Positions 7,245 to 15,813 of a stretch of DNA of 30,485 nt are shown piece after piece. Below the pieces are notes generated by a model. The model was given only the letters and a program-made list of their open reading frames with translations. It was not told where the DNA came from and ran no database searches. The stretch covers positions 113,342-143,826 of the forward strand of contig DPJB01000037.1 of assembly GCA_003543245.1 (NCBI GenBank), given 5' to 3'. This DNA is from Moraxellaceae bacterium. Its GTDB lineage: Bacteria > Pseudomonadota > Gammaproteobacteria > Pseudomonadales > Moraxellaceae. The translations under genes and the position numbers were made by a program. How positions within the stretch are numbered: position 1 is the stretch's first letter; each line of letters starts with the position of its first letter.

Positions 7245-9595
7245 AACATGTCCGCCATGGATATTTCCTGACCTGCCTACTTCTGGTGCTATGCGCCGGC
7301 AAGGCCCTCAGTGCAAGCCATGTACTGTCCCTGAATGAGGTTCCTGCCCGGCTGGAGCTGGAACCATGGGTTACCTACACCTGCGATGCAAATGCCCCGC
7401 AGCAGCTTGCCGGTATCGATAAAAGTACATTCAGGAAGCTTCCTCTTCCGCACATCTCGTTCGGCTTTCTCAAGGAAGCCTGCTGGTTTCGATGGGAGAT
7501 GCAGAATGATAGCAATGCAACACAACGCCTGCTGTTCACTGTTGATTATCCCGTACTTGACCACGTTGACCTTTACGAGCGCAGTGGCGCAACAACCCGA
7601 AAATGGGTCATGGGGGATGCGCTGCCGTTCAAGCAGCGCAAGATTGATTCACGTAACTTTGTTCTGCCGCTAACACTTGAGCCAGGCCAGCATGCCACGT
7701 ATTTTTTGCGGATCAAGTCAACCGGTTCAATGACCGTTCCGCTCTACATCAGCAACCGGGACGGTTTCATCGGCATGCACGAGCAACACGAATGGTGGCT
7801 GGGGGCCTTTTACGGCATCAGCCTTGGGCTGCTTTTCTATCATGGTTTTTTGTGGGTCGTCATTCGCGAAAAAATTTACCGGTTTTATGTTCTTCACCTT
7901 GGTGCCAGTCTGGCCTACATGGCAACACTGCAAGGACTGGCATTCCGGATATGGCCGGACTCACCGGAATGGAACAACCGCTCCAACTACCTTGCCGGCT
8001 ATCTGGTCCTGCTCACCGGTGTTCTTTTTGCCAGGGACTACCTGAACACCCGCAACTGGAAACATGGCGACAGGTTCCTGCTGGCATTGGCCTCGCTGCT
8101 TGCATCTGCCTTCATTGCACAAATTTTCCTGCCCGCCCGTATCATGTACCTGAGCATGGCAGGCATGGTGATTGCGACCATGCTCTCCCTGCTGGTGACC
8201 GGGCTTGTGCGCTGGAAGCATGGACTGAGTGATGCGCGCCACTTTGTACTGGCGTGGGGCCTGTTCATGATGATGGCCGTACTTTTCTCACTGAAAACCT
8301 ACGGCATTTTTGCCACCATCCCGGTACTGGCGACTGTCAACATCCTTCAGCTTGGCATGATCCTGCAGCAGGTGCTGCTCTCTCTCGGCATGGCCGGACG
8401 CCTGACAACCCTCAAGCGCGAAAAAATACAGCGCGAACAGGAAATCCTGCGCGAGCGCGCTGAAAATGATGCGAAAGGTGATTTCCTCGCCAAGATGAGC
8501 CATGAAATCCGTACGCCGATGAATGCCGTACTCGGACTGACCCATCTGCTCAAGGACAGCCGGCTGGACACCACGCAGCGGGAACAGGTGAACATGCTGC
8601 ATTCGGCAGGTCAGTCTCTGCTTGAGCTCATCAATGACATTCTGGATTACTCCAGAATAAACGCCGGCAAGCTGGAACTTGAAAAAACCGTTTTCAACCT
8701 GCCCGCGCTGTTCAGCGACTGTGTCAGCATGTTTGCCGTGAATGCCGGACAGAAATCCCTCTCGCTCGCGTATGAGCCGGCAGACAACCTGCCCGTCTGG
8801 GTGCTGGGCGATCCGGTACGTCTGCGCCAGGTGGTCAGTAACCTGCTCAACAATGCCATCAAGTTCACCAGCAAGGGCCACATCCATGTCCGGCTGCAAT
8901 TGCAGCCTTCGGCCATTCCCGATCATGTGAACCTTCTGGTCGAAGTCGAGGACACCGGTATCGGCCTGACTCCTGAAGAGATCAGGTCACTCTTCCAGGC
9001 CTTTCAGCAGGCCGATGTCTCGACCACCAGAAAATATGGTGGCTCTGGCCTGGGGCTGGCCATCAGCCGGCAACTGGCGGAGCTGATGGGGGGCACCATT
9101 GGTGTACGCAGCCAACCAGGGGCAGGCTCTACCTTCTGGGTGCGCATTCCCCTTGAGTTAAGCGGTGCCCCGGCACAGCCTGTGGACGGAACATCATTAC
9201 GGCAGGAGAACCTTAAGGGACGCCACCTGCTGGTGGTCGAGGACAATCCGGTAAACCAGCTGGTGATTACGGGATTGCTGCGCAAGCTCGGCATCACCCC
9301 CCTGCTGTGCCAGGACGGCGAAAAAAGCCTGGAGTTGCTGCGACAGCATCCGGAGGTCGAGCTGGTACTGATGGACTGTGAAATGCCCGGCATGGACGGT
9401 TATGAAGCCACGCGCCAGCTAAGGCTGCGGGAGGCCAGAGAGGGCCTGCCCCATCTCCCCGTTGTCGCCCTGACGGCACATGCCATGGCATCGCACCGGG
9501 AGCGCTGTCTGGAGGCCGGCATGGATGATCATCTGACCAAGCCGGTCGTGCTTGATGATCTGGCCAACATCCTCAAGCGGCATCTGGCCGACTGA
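7241..9595 (+). CDS. Hybrid sensor histidine kinase with 7TMR-DISM sensor (copy 2)
   Basis: 784 residues, a paralogue of the preceding kinase with the same domain order: signal peptide (1-25), DISMED2-like periplasmic domain (about 26-170), seven membrane helices (about 185-385), HisKA with H421 in SHEIRTPMN, HATPase_c (NLLNNAIKF, DTGIGL, GSGLGLAI) and a receiver with D712 in LMDCEMPGMDG and a HLTKPV lysine. The catalytic His and Asp fall at exactly the same residue numbers as in copy 1, so nearly all length change lies after the receiver aspartate or cancels out. Periplasmic C48 and C81 match C51 and C83 of copy 1. No response regulator or HPt gene follows; folE comes next after about 80 bases. 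The pair probably arose by tandem duplication and then diverged in the sensor. Confidence 0.95.
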   Translation: MKHVRHGYFLTCLLLVLCAGKALSASHVLSLNEVPARLELEPWVTYTCDANAPQQLAGIDKSTFRKLPLPHISFGFLKEACWFRWEMQNDSNATQRLLFTVDYPVLDHVDLYERSGATTRKWVMGDALPFKQRKIDSRNFVLPLTLEPGQHATYFLRIKSTGSMTVPLYISNRDGFIGMHEQHEWWLGAFYGISLGLLFYHGFLWVVIREKIYRFYVLHLGASLAYMATLQGLAFRIWPDSPEWNNRSNYLAGYLVLLTGVLFARDYLNTRNWKHGDRFLLALASLLASAFIAQIFLPARIMYLSMAGMVIATMLSLLVTGLVRWKHGLSDARHFVLAWGLFMMMAVLFSLKTYGIFATIPVLATVNILQLGMILQQVLLSLGMAGRLTTLKREKIQREQEILRERAENDAKGDFLAKMSHEIRTPMNAVLGLTHLLKDSRLDTTQREQVNMLHSAGQSLLELINDILDYSRINAGKLELEKTVFNLPALFSDCVSMFAVNAGQKSLSLAYEPADNLPVWVLGDPVRLRQVVSNLLNNAIKFTSKGHIHVRLQLQPSAIPDHVNLLVEVEDTGIGLTPEEIRSLFQAFQQADVSTTRKYGGSGLGLAISRQLAELMGGTIGVRSQPGAGSTFWVRIPLELSGAPAQPVDGTSLRQENLKGRHLLVVEDNPVNQLVITGLLRKLGITPLLCQDGEKSLELLRQHPEVELVLMDCEMPGMDGYEATRQLRLREAREGLPHLPVVALTAHAMASHRERCLEAGMDDHLTKPVVLDDLANILKRHLAD

Positions 9596-9673
9596 GTCTT
9601 GTGCCTTTGACCCTTGCCAGTGATTTGGTTAGGGTGGCACCCCCTTGATTTCATGACACGAGGCCTGAACCCC

Positions 9674-10213
9674 ATGGAAAACGCCTATGCCAGCATCATC
9701 ACCGCCGTCGGTGAAGACCTGGAGCGCCCCGGCCTGAAGGATACGCCTGCCCGCGCTGCCAAGGCCTTCCGCTACCTTTGCAAGGGCTATGAGGAAGACC
9801 TCGACACCATCGTCAACAACGCCATTTTTCCGTCCGACAATGATGAAATGGTCATTGTGAAGGACATCGAGCTGTACTCGCTCTGTGAACATCACCTGCT
9901 GCCGTTCATTGGCAAGGTCCATGTCGCCTACCTGCCCTCCGGCAAGGTGCTGGGATTGTCCAAGATTGCCCGCATCGTCGACATGTATGCACGACGCCTG
10001 CAGATCCAGGAAAACCTGACCAAGCAGATTGCTGATGCCGTACAGAAGGTGACGGATGCCCGCGGGGTTGGCGTGATCATCGAAGCTCGTCACATGTGCA
10101 TGATGATGCGTGGTGTGGAAAAACAGAATTCGGTGATGAAAACCTCCATCATGCTGGGGCGCTTTCGCGAAAATCCGCAAACCCGCAACGAATTCCTGTC
10201 CCTGACCAACTGA
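9674..10213 (+). CDS. folE: GTP cyclohydrolase I
   Basis: 179 residues from the chosen start. The enzyme opens and rearranges GTP to 7,8-dihydroneopterin triphosphate, the first step of tetrahydrofolate synthesis. Zinc ligands are visible as C71 and H74 in LCEHHLLPF and C142 in HMCMMMRG; the GLSKIARIVDMYARRLQ and QNSVMKTS segments are family signatures. ATG at 9674 is chosen because GAGG lies 10 bases before it and the family starts at this point; an in-frame ATG at 9653 and a TTG at 9614 are possible but lack a ribosome-binding site. It is the zinc-dependent FolE (type IA), not FolE2. The SDR gene starts 9 bases after its stop. Confidence 0.96.
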   Translation: MENAYASIITAVGEDLERPGLKDTPARAAKAFRYLCKGYEEDLDTIVNNAIFPSDNDEMVIVKDIELYSLCEHHLLPFIGKVHVAYLPSGKVLGLSKIARIVDMYARRLQIQENLTKQIADAVQKVTDARGVGVIIEARHMCMMMRGVEKQNSVMKTSIMLGRFRENPQTRNEFLSLTN

Positions 10214-10222
10214 GAAAGCACC

Positions 10223-11050
10223 ATGACGTCGCCCTCGCCCGTTCGTATCCTGATCACCGGTGCCGGCAGCGGCCTTGGCCGTGCCATGGCAATGGCATGG
10301 GCGCGACGCGGGGCAAAAATCATCGTGGCGGACATTGCCCGTGAACGTGCAGAGGAATCCGTCACGCTCTGCAAGACCTCCGGTGCCGCTGACGCCGTGT
10401 TCCTGGCGCTGGATGTCACGAGTGAGCAAGACTTTGTGGCTGCGCTGGACTGGGTCACAGCGCACTGGGGCGGACTGGACATTGTCGTCAACAATGCCGG
10501 CGTAGCCGGTGGTGGCAGTTTTGATGGCATCAGTGAAGCCGACTGGTCATGGATGCTGAACATCAACCTGCTGGGTGTGGTGCGTGGCTGTCGTGTATTC
10601 ACACCGCTGTTCAAGCAACAGCAGCAGGGACAGTTTGTGAACATTGCCTCCATGGCCGGCCTGCTAAACCCGCCTGCCATGGCCAATTACAATGTAGCCA
10701 AAGCCGGCGTGGTTGCCCTGTCGGAAACACTGACAGCCGAGCTGTCACCATGGAATATCCGTACCCTGGTCGTGTGCCCGTCCTATTTCCAGACCAACCT
10801 GAACGAGTCACTGCGCACGCATGATCCGCTCACCAAGGCCGCACTGAACAAATTGCTGGCAAGCTCGGACATAACGGCGGATGACATTGCCGAAGGCATC
10901 GTGGCAGCGGTTGATGCAGGCGACAACCTGTACCTGCCCCATGAGCAGGCGCAACAGGCATGGGACAGGAAACGGCAGAATCCCGGTGTCACTCCGGAAG
11001 ACATGCTCGTGTATGCACGCAAGCTGGCAGCAGCGCAGGGAAAAAACTGA
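10223..11050 (+). CDS. SDR-family oxidoreductase
   Basis: 275 residues, a classical short-chain dehydrogenase. The Rossmann motif TGAGSGLG (12-19), NNAG (90-93), catalytic S143 (NIASMAG), Y156 and K160 (YNVAK) are all present. The acidic D37 after the second beta strand (VADI) suggests preference for NAD(H). It probably acts on an alcohol/ketone substrate; which one is unknown. It sits 9 bases after folE on the same strand, so it is likely co-transcribed. A role in pterin reduction is conceivable from this neighbour (some SDRs reduce pteridines), but the sequence has no feature I can tie to pterins. It ends convergently with the hydrolase operon. Confidence 0.88.
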   Translation: MTSPSPVRILITGAGSGLGRAMAMAWARRGAKIIVADIARERAEESVTLCKTSGAADAVFLALDVTSEQDFVAALDWVTAHWGGLDIVVNNAGVAGGGSFDGISEADWSWMLNINLLGVVRGCRVFTPLFKQQQQGQFVNIASMAGLLNPPAMANYNVAKAGVVALSETLTAELSPWNIRTLVVCPSYFQTNLNESLRTHDPLTKAALNKLLASSDITADDIAEGIVAAVDAGDNLYLPHEQAQQAWDRKRQNPGVTPEDMLVYARKLAAAQGKN

Positions 11051-11054
11051 TCAC

Positions 11055-11069
11055 CACCTGAAACAGGTG
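11055..11069. terminator. Short hairpin between convergent genes
   Basis: CACCTG-AAA-CAGGTG, a perfect 6-bp stem with a 3-base loop, fills the gap between the convergent SDR and hydrolase genes. There is no T tract on either strand, so a terminator role is only possible. Confidence 0.3.
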
Positions 11070-11075
11070 TGTCGT

Positions 11076-11939
11076 TCAGTCTGCGCGTGACAGAAAGCGG
11101 TTGATGACCGCTGCCACTTCTGCCGGACTTTCATCCAGATGCAGATGATGCCCGCCAGGTACAATCTGCAGCTCCAGCTGATGCAACGCCGCAAGCCGTG
11201 CATCGAACACCACCGGATCAGCCGGAAATCCCTGTTCTGCACGAATAACCTGCACGGGCGCCGCAATGGCACCGAGAAACGCGAGCACCTGTGGCTCGGT
11301 CAGACGCAACGACGAGTGATGCCGTATGCGGCGATCCATGGTCCAGGCAAAGCCGCCCTCAACTTCTTTCAGCGAACGTGAGCACAGTATGCCGGCAGCC
11401 TGTGCACTGAGCGGTGTGAAGCCGCGCTGGCGTGCCGTTACGGCCATCTCACGACTGGCAAACACGCGATCTTCACGCGGCTCATACGCCTGCCATTCCA
11501 GCAACGCATCACGCAAAATGCCGGGTGCCTCCGCGGCCGAGCCGGCATACGGCCCAAGACCGTCAATCATCACGAAACGGCTGATACGCTCAGGCATGGC
11601 ACCGGCAAACAACGAGCCGATACCTGCCCCCATCGAATGCCCCATCAGGGCAAAGCGCTCCCAGCCCAGCTGATTGACGACAGCCAGCACATCATCGACG
11701 TGATCCAGCGTGTGATAACGCATGCCCTCTGCACGCCAGTCGCTGAAACCGTGGCCGGCAAAATCCATGGCAACAATGTGATACCCCGACAGTAACGGGG
11801 CAAGACGATCAAAGGTGGCGGCATTATCCTGCCAGCCATGCAGTGCCAGCAAAGGCGGCAGGGACGCGTCGTGCCAGCAGCGTGCCGCAATGTGACGGCC
11901 CTTGTGCTGAAAGATCCGCTCCACAACAGCCCCCGTCAT
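11076..11939 (-). CDS. Alpha/beta-fold hydrolase (distal gene of operon)
   Basis: 287 residues. The oxyanion-hole segment LALHGWQDNAATF (about 31-43), the strand MDFAGHGFSDW and the nucleophile elbow GHSMGAG with S102 define an alpha/beta hydrolase; a late GGHHLHLDE segment carries the likely catalytic His. Such proteins are esterases, lipases, C-C hydrolases or epoxide hydrolases; no substrate can be deduced. There is no signal peptide, so it acts in the cytoplasm. Its start overlaps the stop of the upstream hydrolase by 4 bases (11936-11939), a sign of translational coupling. Confidence 0.88.
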   Translation of the reverse strand: MTGAVVERIFQHKGRHIAARCWHDASLPPLLALHGWQDNAATFDRLAPLLSGYHIVAMDFAGHGFSDWRAEGMRYHTLDHVDDVLAVVNQLGWERFALMGHSMGAGIGSLFAGAMPERISRFVMIDGLGPYAGSAAEAPGILRDALLEWQAYEPREDRVFASREMAVTARQRGFTPLSAQAAGILCSRSLKEVEGGFAWTMDRRIRHHSSLRLTEPQVLAFLGAIAAPVQVIRAEQGFPADPVVFDARLAALHQLELQIVPGGHHLHLDESPAEVAAVINRFLSRAD

Positions 11940-12733
11940 GCGATGACCTTTTTCTGTTTCAGTGCAGCCAGGATATGCCCGGCTGTCTGCAGTGGCTTCT
12001 CCAGCGGAAACATGTGACCGCCTTCAACATACTCATGCAGCATGGCATGGGTACGTGCCATGCGCTCGGCAAATCCTGTCCCGCGAAACTCGCTCTGTGC
12101 ACCCGACAACAGGATGCCGGGCACCTGCAAGGGCGAACGGAAGCGCCAGGAGTTGTGCGGCGTGTGGCGGAAAATTTCGACTTCAACTGCTGCCGGAATG
12201 GTGAGGCAAACGCCTTCCTCGCAATCACTGAGCCCGAAGCTCAGATAATCCTCAAAGCAGTCAGGATCAAAGCTGCGGAACAACCGCTTCTTGCCCAGCA
12301 ACTCACGGGCCACATCACGCGAAGGCCAGACCTCACGACGTCCCATGCTCTTGCCTGCAGGCGTAATGCGATCCACCTGTCCGATGGCCTTCATGAAACC
12401 GAAACTGAGTGCGCCCAGCCCGTTGATGATGGGCGGGTCCATGATGACAACCGCCTTGAACAGTTCAGGATGGCGATGTGCCGCCATGAAGGTGGTAAGC
12501 CCGCCCATGGAGTGCCCGAGGCCAATCACCGGTCCGTTACAGCGCAGGCGAATGGAGTCCGCCACCTGATCGACAAGGGAATGCCAGTTGGCATCAACCG
12601 GATAGGCCGGATCGGTACCCATGACAGGAAGGTACTTCACATCAAAAACAGACTCGAGGGCGCCGAATAGCTTGCGATAGCAGGCCGAAGGAATGCCGTT
12701 GGCATGGGCAAAATGCAATTCCGGTTTACTCAT
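11936..12733 (-). CDS. Alpha/beta-fold hydrolase (middle gene of operon)
   Basis: 265 residues. It begins LHFAHANGIPSACY, which replaces the common HG oxyanion motif with HAN, and has the nucleophile elbow GLGHSMGG with S75. A C-terminal EGGHMFPLE segment supplies the likely catalytic His. It differs clearly from the downstream hydrolase, so the two are not a recent duplication. It starts 3 bases after the stop of the M16C peptidase gene and overlaps the next gene by 4 bases, so all three are one transcript. The substrate is unknown; no membrane or export signal is visible. Confidence 0.88.
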   Translation of the reverse strand: MSKPELHFAHANGIPSACYRKLFGALESVFDVKYLPVMGTDPAYPVDANWHSLVDQVADSIRLRCNGPVIGLGHSMGGLTTFMAAHRHPELFKAVVIMDPPIINGLGALSFGFMKAIGQVDRITPAGKSMGRREVWPSRDVARELLGKKRLFRSFDPDCFEDYLSFGLSDCEEGVCLTIPAAVEVEIFRHTPHNSWRFRSPLQVPGILLSGAQSEFRGTGFAERMARTHAMLHEYVEGGHMFPLEKPLQTAGHILAALKQKKVIA

Positions 12734-12736
12734 TGA

Positions 12737-15679
12737 TCAGAGCTTCTCTATCGCAAGACCAAGTGCTTCCACTTCGGCGGATCTGGTACCGGGTGCAATG
12801 ACGGCAGTGCATGCACGTCCCCGGGCCAGCCACGTTTCACCGACACGACTCAGGTCATTCAGTGACACGGCCAGCAGACGCTCACGCAGGTGCTTGCGTT
12901 GCTCGTGCGTGCGGCCATAGAGGGCATTGTGATAGGCCTGCCGGGCTTCACCTGCTGGCGACAGGGGCTTGTCCATGTCGGAGATGATGCCCAGCACAGT
13001 CTCTTCCAGCTGACGCTGCTCGTGCGTTTCGTTGAGCAGCCAGTCTATGCCGGCATCAAAATCATTCAGTGTTTCTGTCAGGCGCGGATCACGATATGAA
13101 TAAAAGCGGAAGGCGCAGGCATTGCCATCGTAACCGGCGCCACCACCGTAAGCGCCGCCTTTTTCACGAATGGCATTGTGCAGGAAGCCATTACGCAAAA
13201 AGCCGCCCAGCAACATGAGTGCAGGAGCATCTGCATGCTCGATTGCCACGGCCGGATAGGCCCGGGCACAAAACTGGACCTGGGTATTGCACAACCACGC
13301 CACATCGCGCGCTGCCGAGGGCGTCGCAAACACAAGTGAACCGGACGCGGGCTGCCAGTTGGCCTCCTGCCATGTGGCGGCCAGCGAGGACTCCAGTGCA
13401 GCCAGGCGATCCTCCTCCCCAATCAGCAGGAAGCGACGCTGCGACTGCAACACCTTGCGATGCAATGCCTGCAGGCTGGCGAGCAGTTGCTGCAGGGACT
13501 GGTCATCGGCAAGGGTGGTATCCAGCGCCTTCATGCGGCGAATGCCGGGCAGCCCGGAAATGCGCTGGTTGAATGCAGCTACTGCACTGAAGGACGCCCC
13601 TGCCGTCTGCATGGCCAGACCATGGCCCTGCCCTGTCACGCTGGCTTCCCAGCGCGCCTTCATCTGCGCCACCAGCTCACGTACGCGTGAACCCTCATCA
13701 AAGCGCAGCCCTTCCAGCGTCACCTGCATCAACTGGTTGAAATCACCCGCCTTGTCCGCCAGCGCCTTGCCGGCAAACACAAGATGACCGAGCCCCTTGT
13801 TGGCATCATGCAGGTCGGTACGCATGGACAGGCTCATGCGCAAACCGCCGGAGACGCGGGACTGCCACTGCTGCATGGCCATGTAATCGCGATCGCCCGC
13901 CCCCAGCTCGCTGACCAGCGAGGTATACAGCGGCAACAGCTCCTGTTCTGCGTCAGTGAATGCCGGCAGATCAATAATCATCTGCTCATAGACCAGACCA
14001 TTCGTGCCCTGGCTGTATACGGCCAGCGGTACATCATGACCCGCCACACGGATACGTTTTTCCTGACCTTCGGCCACCAGAAAATCGGCAGGAATGTCTT
14101 CACGGCCTACCAGAGGCAAAATTTCCGGATCATCCTTCTGCGACTGACGGGCATTCAATGCTGCCGTTTCCTGAAGAATTTTCTCGACGGAAACATCATC
14201 AAGCGAGGCGCGGATTCTGGCCAGTCGGGCGGCTTCCGCCGCAATGCGACGCTCACTCAGGGCCGGCTCGGGGCGCAAGGTCACGCGCACACGATGGTTG
14301 TTGTCCAGCAACCATCGCTGCACAAGTCCTTTCACAAAGCCGGGGTCGCGAATGGCAACACGCAGATCAGCAAGCACGGCATTGATGTCCCACAGCGCCA
14401 GCGGGTCGCCGTCATGCAGCACCGCGCCAAGACCATTGAGGATGAGCTGCAAACCGTAGGGGTAACTGTCGCCACCGATTTCGCGCTGACTCAGTTCCAG
14501 CTGGTGCAGCACTGCCTCGACATCTTCTTCCGGCACGCCGTACTCGGCCACTTCACGCAGCACTGCCAGCACGCCCTCTTCAAACGCAGCAGCACGCTCA
14601 GGCTCGCTGCCCTCGATGCCGCACATGAAACTGAGTTCGCGACCGGAGTCATCCGATCCGCACAGTGCCGACGGCGACTGCCCCAGCTCGGTGGTTTCCA
14701 GATAATGGCGCAGCGGTGACGCAGAATTTTCCAGCAGCACACCCGCCAGCAGCTCTGCCTCAAAGCGCTCACGCAGATTGGCCGTTTGCCCCAGCAACCA
14801 GCCCATTACGATATGGGTCTTGGCGGACGATCCTTCTTCGTCCAGCGCGTAGGCTTCTTCCACACGCACCGGTGCGTGATAACGCTTTTCATCACGACCA
14901 CGGATCTGTTCAGGCAGCGCGGTAAATTCCTTCAGCGCCTGCTCGTGAATCTTTTCCTGCAACTCCACCGCCGGAATATCACCAAAGGTCATGAACACGG
15001 CATTGCTGGGGTGGTAATGCTCCTTGTAGAACGCCACCAGATCCTCGTAACCAAGATCGGGAATATGTTCAGGATCGCCACCGGAGTTGTAGTGATAGGT
15101 GGTGGAAGGAAACAGGTGTTTGTGCAGCGTTTCCCAGAGCACGGACTGCGCCGTGCTCATCGCGCCTTTCATCTCGTTGAACACCACACCCTTGTAGACC
15201 AGTGGGCTGCTGGCATCGTCCGGTTTTTCAAACTCGACACGAATGCCTTCCTGCGCAAAATCAAGCGGATCGAGACGGGCAAAGAACACGGCATCCAGAT
15301 ACACGGACAGCAGATTGTCGAAGTCCTTGCGGTTCTGGCTGGCAAAGGGATAGGCAGTCCAGTCACTGGATGTGAACGCGTTCATGAACGTGTTGAGCGA
15401 ACGCCGGATCATCAGGAAGAACGGGTCACGTACTGGATACTTGCGGGAGCCACACAGTGCCGTGTGTTCCAGGATGTGGGCAACGCCGGTTGAATCCATT
15501 GGCATGGTACGCAGGGACACCAGAAACACATTTTCCGTATTGTCTGCGGCCAGGTGGTAATGCACCGCCCCGGTGGTCTTGTGGCGGTATTCGGCAACAA
15601 CCAGATTCAGGGACGGAACAGGAACAGCACGGACCGGTTCAAACGCGGCATGGGCAGCAGGCAGGGATGTCACAGACAC
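12737..15679 (-). CDS. M16C metallopeptidase (presequence-protease/PreP-like)
   Basis: 980 residues, the size of single-chain M16C peptidases (PreP, Cym1), whose two halves form a closed chamber that degrades peptides of limited length. The inverted zinc motif HxxEH is at H68-E71-H72 (AHILEHTALCG) and the distal zinc ligand is probably E169 in FNEMKGAM. NTFMNAFTSSDWTAYPFAS is a further family signature. The C-terminal half lacks a second zinc motif, as expected. No signal peptide is apparent, so a cytoplasmic peptide-clearing role is likely. The start is GTG at 15679 with GGAG 8 bases upstream; a second in-frame GTG is at 15673. It leads an operon with two alpha/beta hydrolases. Confidence 0.94.
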   Translation of the reverse strand: MSVTSLPAAHAAFEPVRAVPVPSLNLVVAEYRHKTTGAVHYHLAADNTENVFLVSLRTMPMDSTGVAHILEHTALCGSRKYPVRDPFFLMIRRSLNTFMNAFTSSDWTAYPFASQNRKDFDNLLSVYLDAVFFARLDPLDFAQEGIRVEFEKPDDASSPLVYKGVVFNEMKGAMSTAQSVLWETLHKHLFPSTTYHYNSGGDPEHIPDLGYEDLVAFYKEHYHPSNAVFMTFGDIPAVELQEKIHEQALKEFTALPEQIRGRDEKRYHAPVRVEEAYALDEEGSSAKTHIVMGWLLGQTANLRERFEAELLAGVLLENSASPLRHYLETTELGQSPSALCGSDDSGRELSFMCGIEGSEPERAAAFEEGVLAVLREVAEYGVPEEDVEAVLHQLELSQREIGGDSYPYGLQLILNGLGAVLHDGDPLALWDINAVLADLRVAIRDPGFVKGLVQRWLLDNNHRVRVTLRPEPALSERRIAAEAARLARIRASLDDVSVEKILQETAALNARQSQKDDPEILPLVGREDIPADFLVAEGQEKRIRVAGHDVPLAVYSQGTNGLVYEQMIIDLPAFTDAEQELLPLYTSLVSELGAGDRDYMAMQQWQSRVSGGLRMSLSMRTDLHDANKGLGHLVFAGKALADKAGDFNQLMQVTLEGLRFDEGSRVRELVAQMKARWEASVTGQGHGLAMQTAGASFSAVAAFNQRISGLPGIRRMKALDTTLADDQSLQQLLASLQALHRKVLQSQRRFLLIGEEDRLAALESSLAATWQEANWQPASGSLVFATPSAARDVAWLCNTQVQFCARAYPAVAIEHADAPALMLLGGFLRNGFLHNAIREKGGAYGGGAGYDGNACAFRFYSYRDPRLTETLNDFDAGIDWLLNETHEQRQLEETVLGIISDMDKPLSPAGEARQAYHNALYGRTHEQRKHLRERLLAVSLNDLSRVGETWLARGRACTAVIAPGTRSAEVEALGLAIEKL

Positions 15680-15813
15680 AGGAAACTCCGGGGGCTGGCA
15701 GAAGCAGCAGAATGCCCCGGATTATGCGGGAGCTGGCCGGCCCTGCCAAACCATAAAATCCCTGTTTTCCCAAGGACTCACAAGCAGCTCATGCACTGGC
15801 AAGCCCCTGGCCC

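Noticed and set aside
9632..9652. Possible sigma-54 promoter (TGGCAC...TTG) before folE
   Set aside because: The GC of the -12 element is missing (TTGAT instead of TTGC), so only half of the consensus is present.
9614..9673. Longer FolE starting at TTG 9614 or ATG 9653
   Set aside because: Neither start has a clear Shine-Dalgarno; the family normally begins near the ATG at 9674, which has GAGG 10 bases upstream.
13784..14719. A 311-codon plus-strand open frame opposite the M16C peptidase
   Set aside because: Antisense to a full-length, motif-complete peptidase; no ribosome-binding site or known domain.
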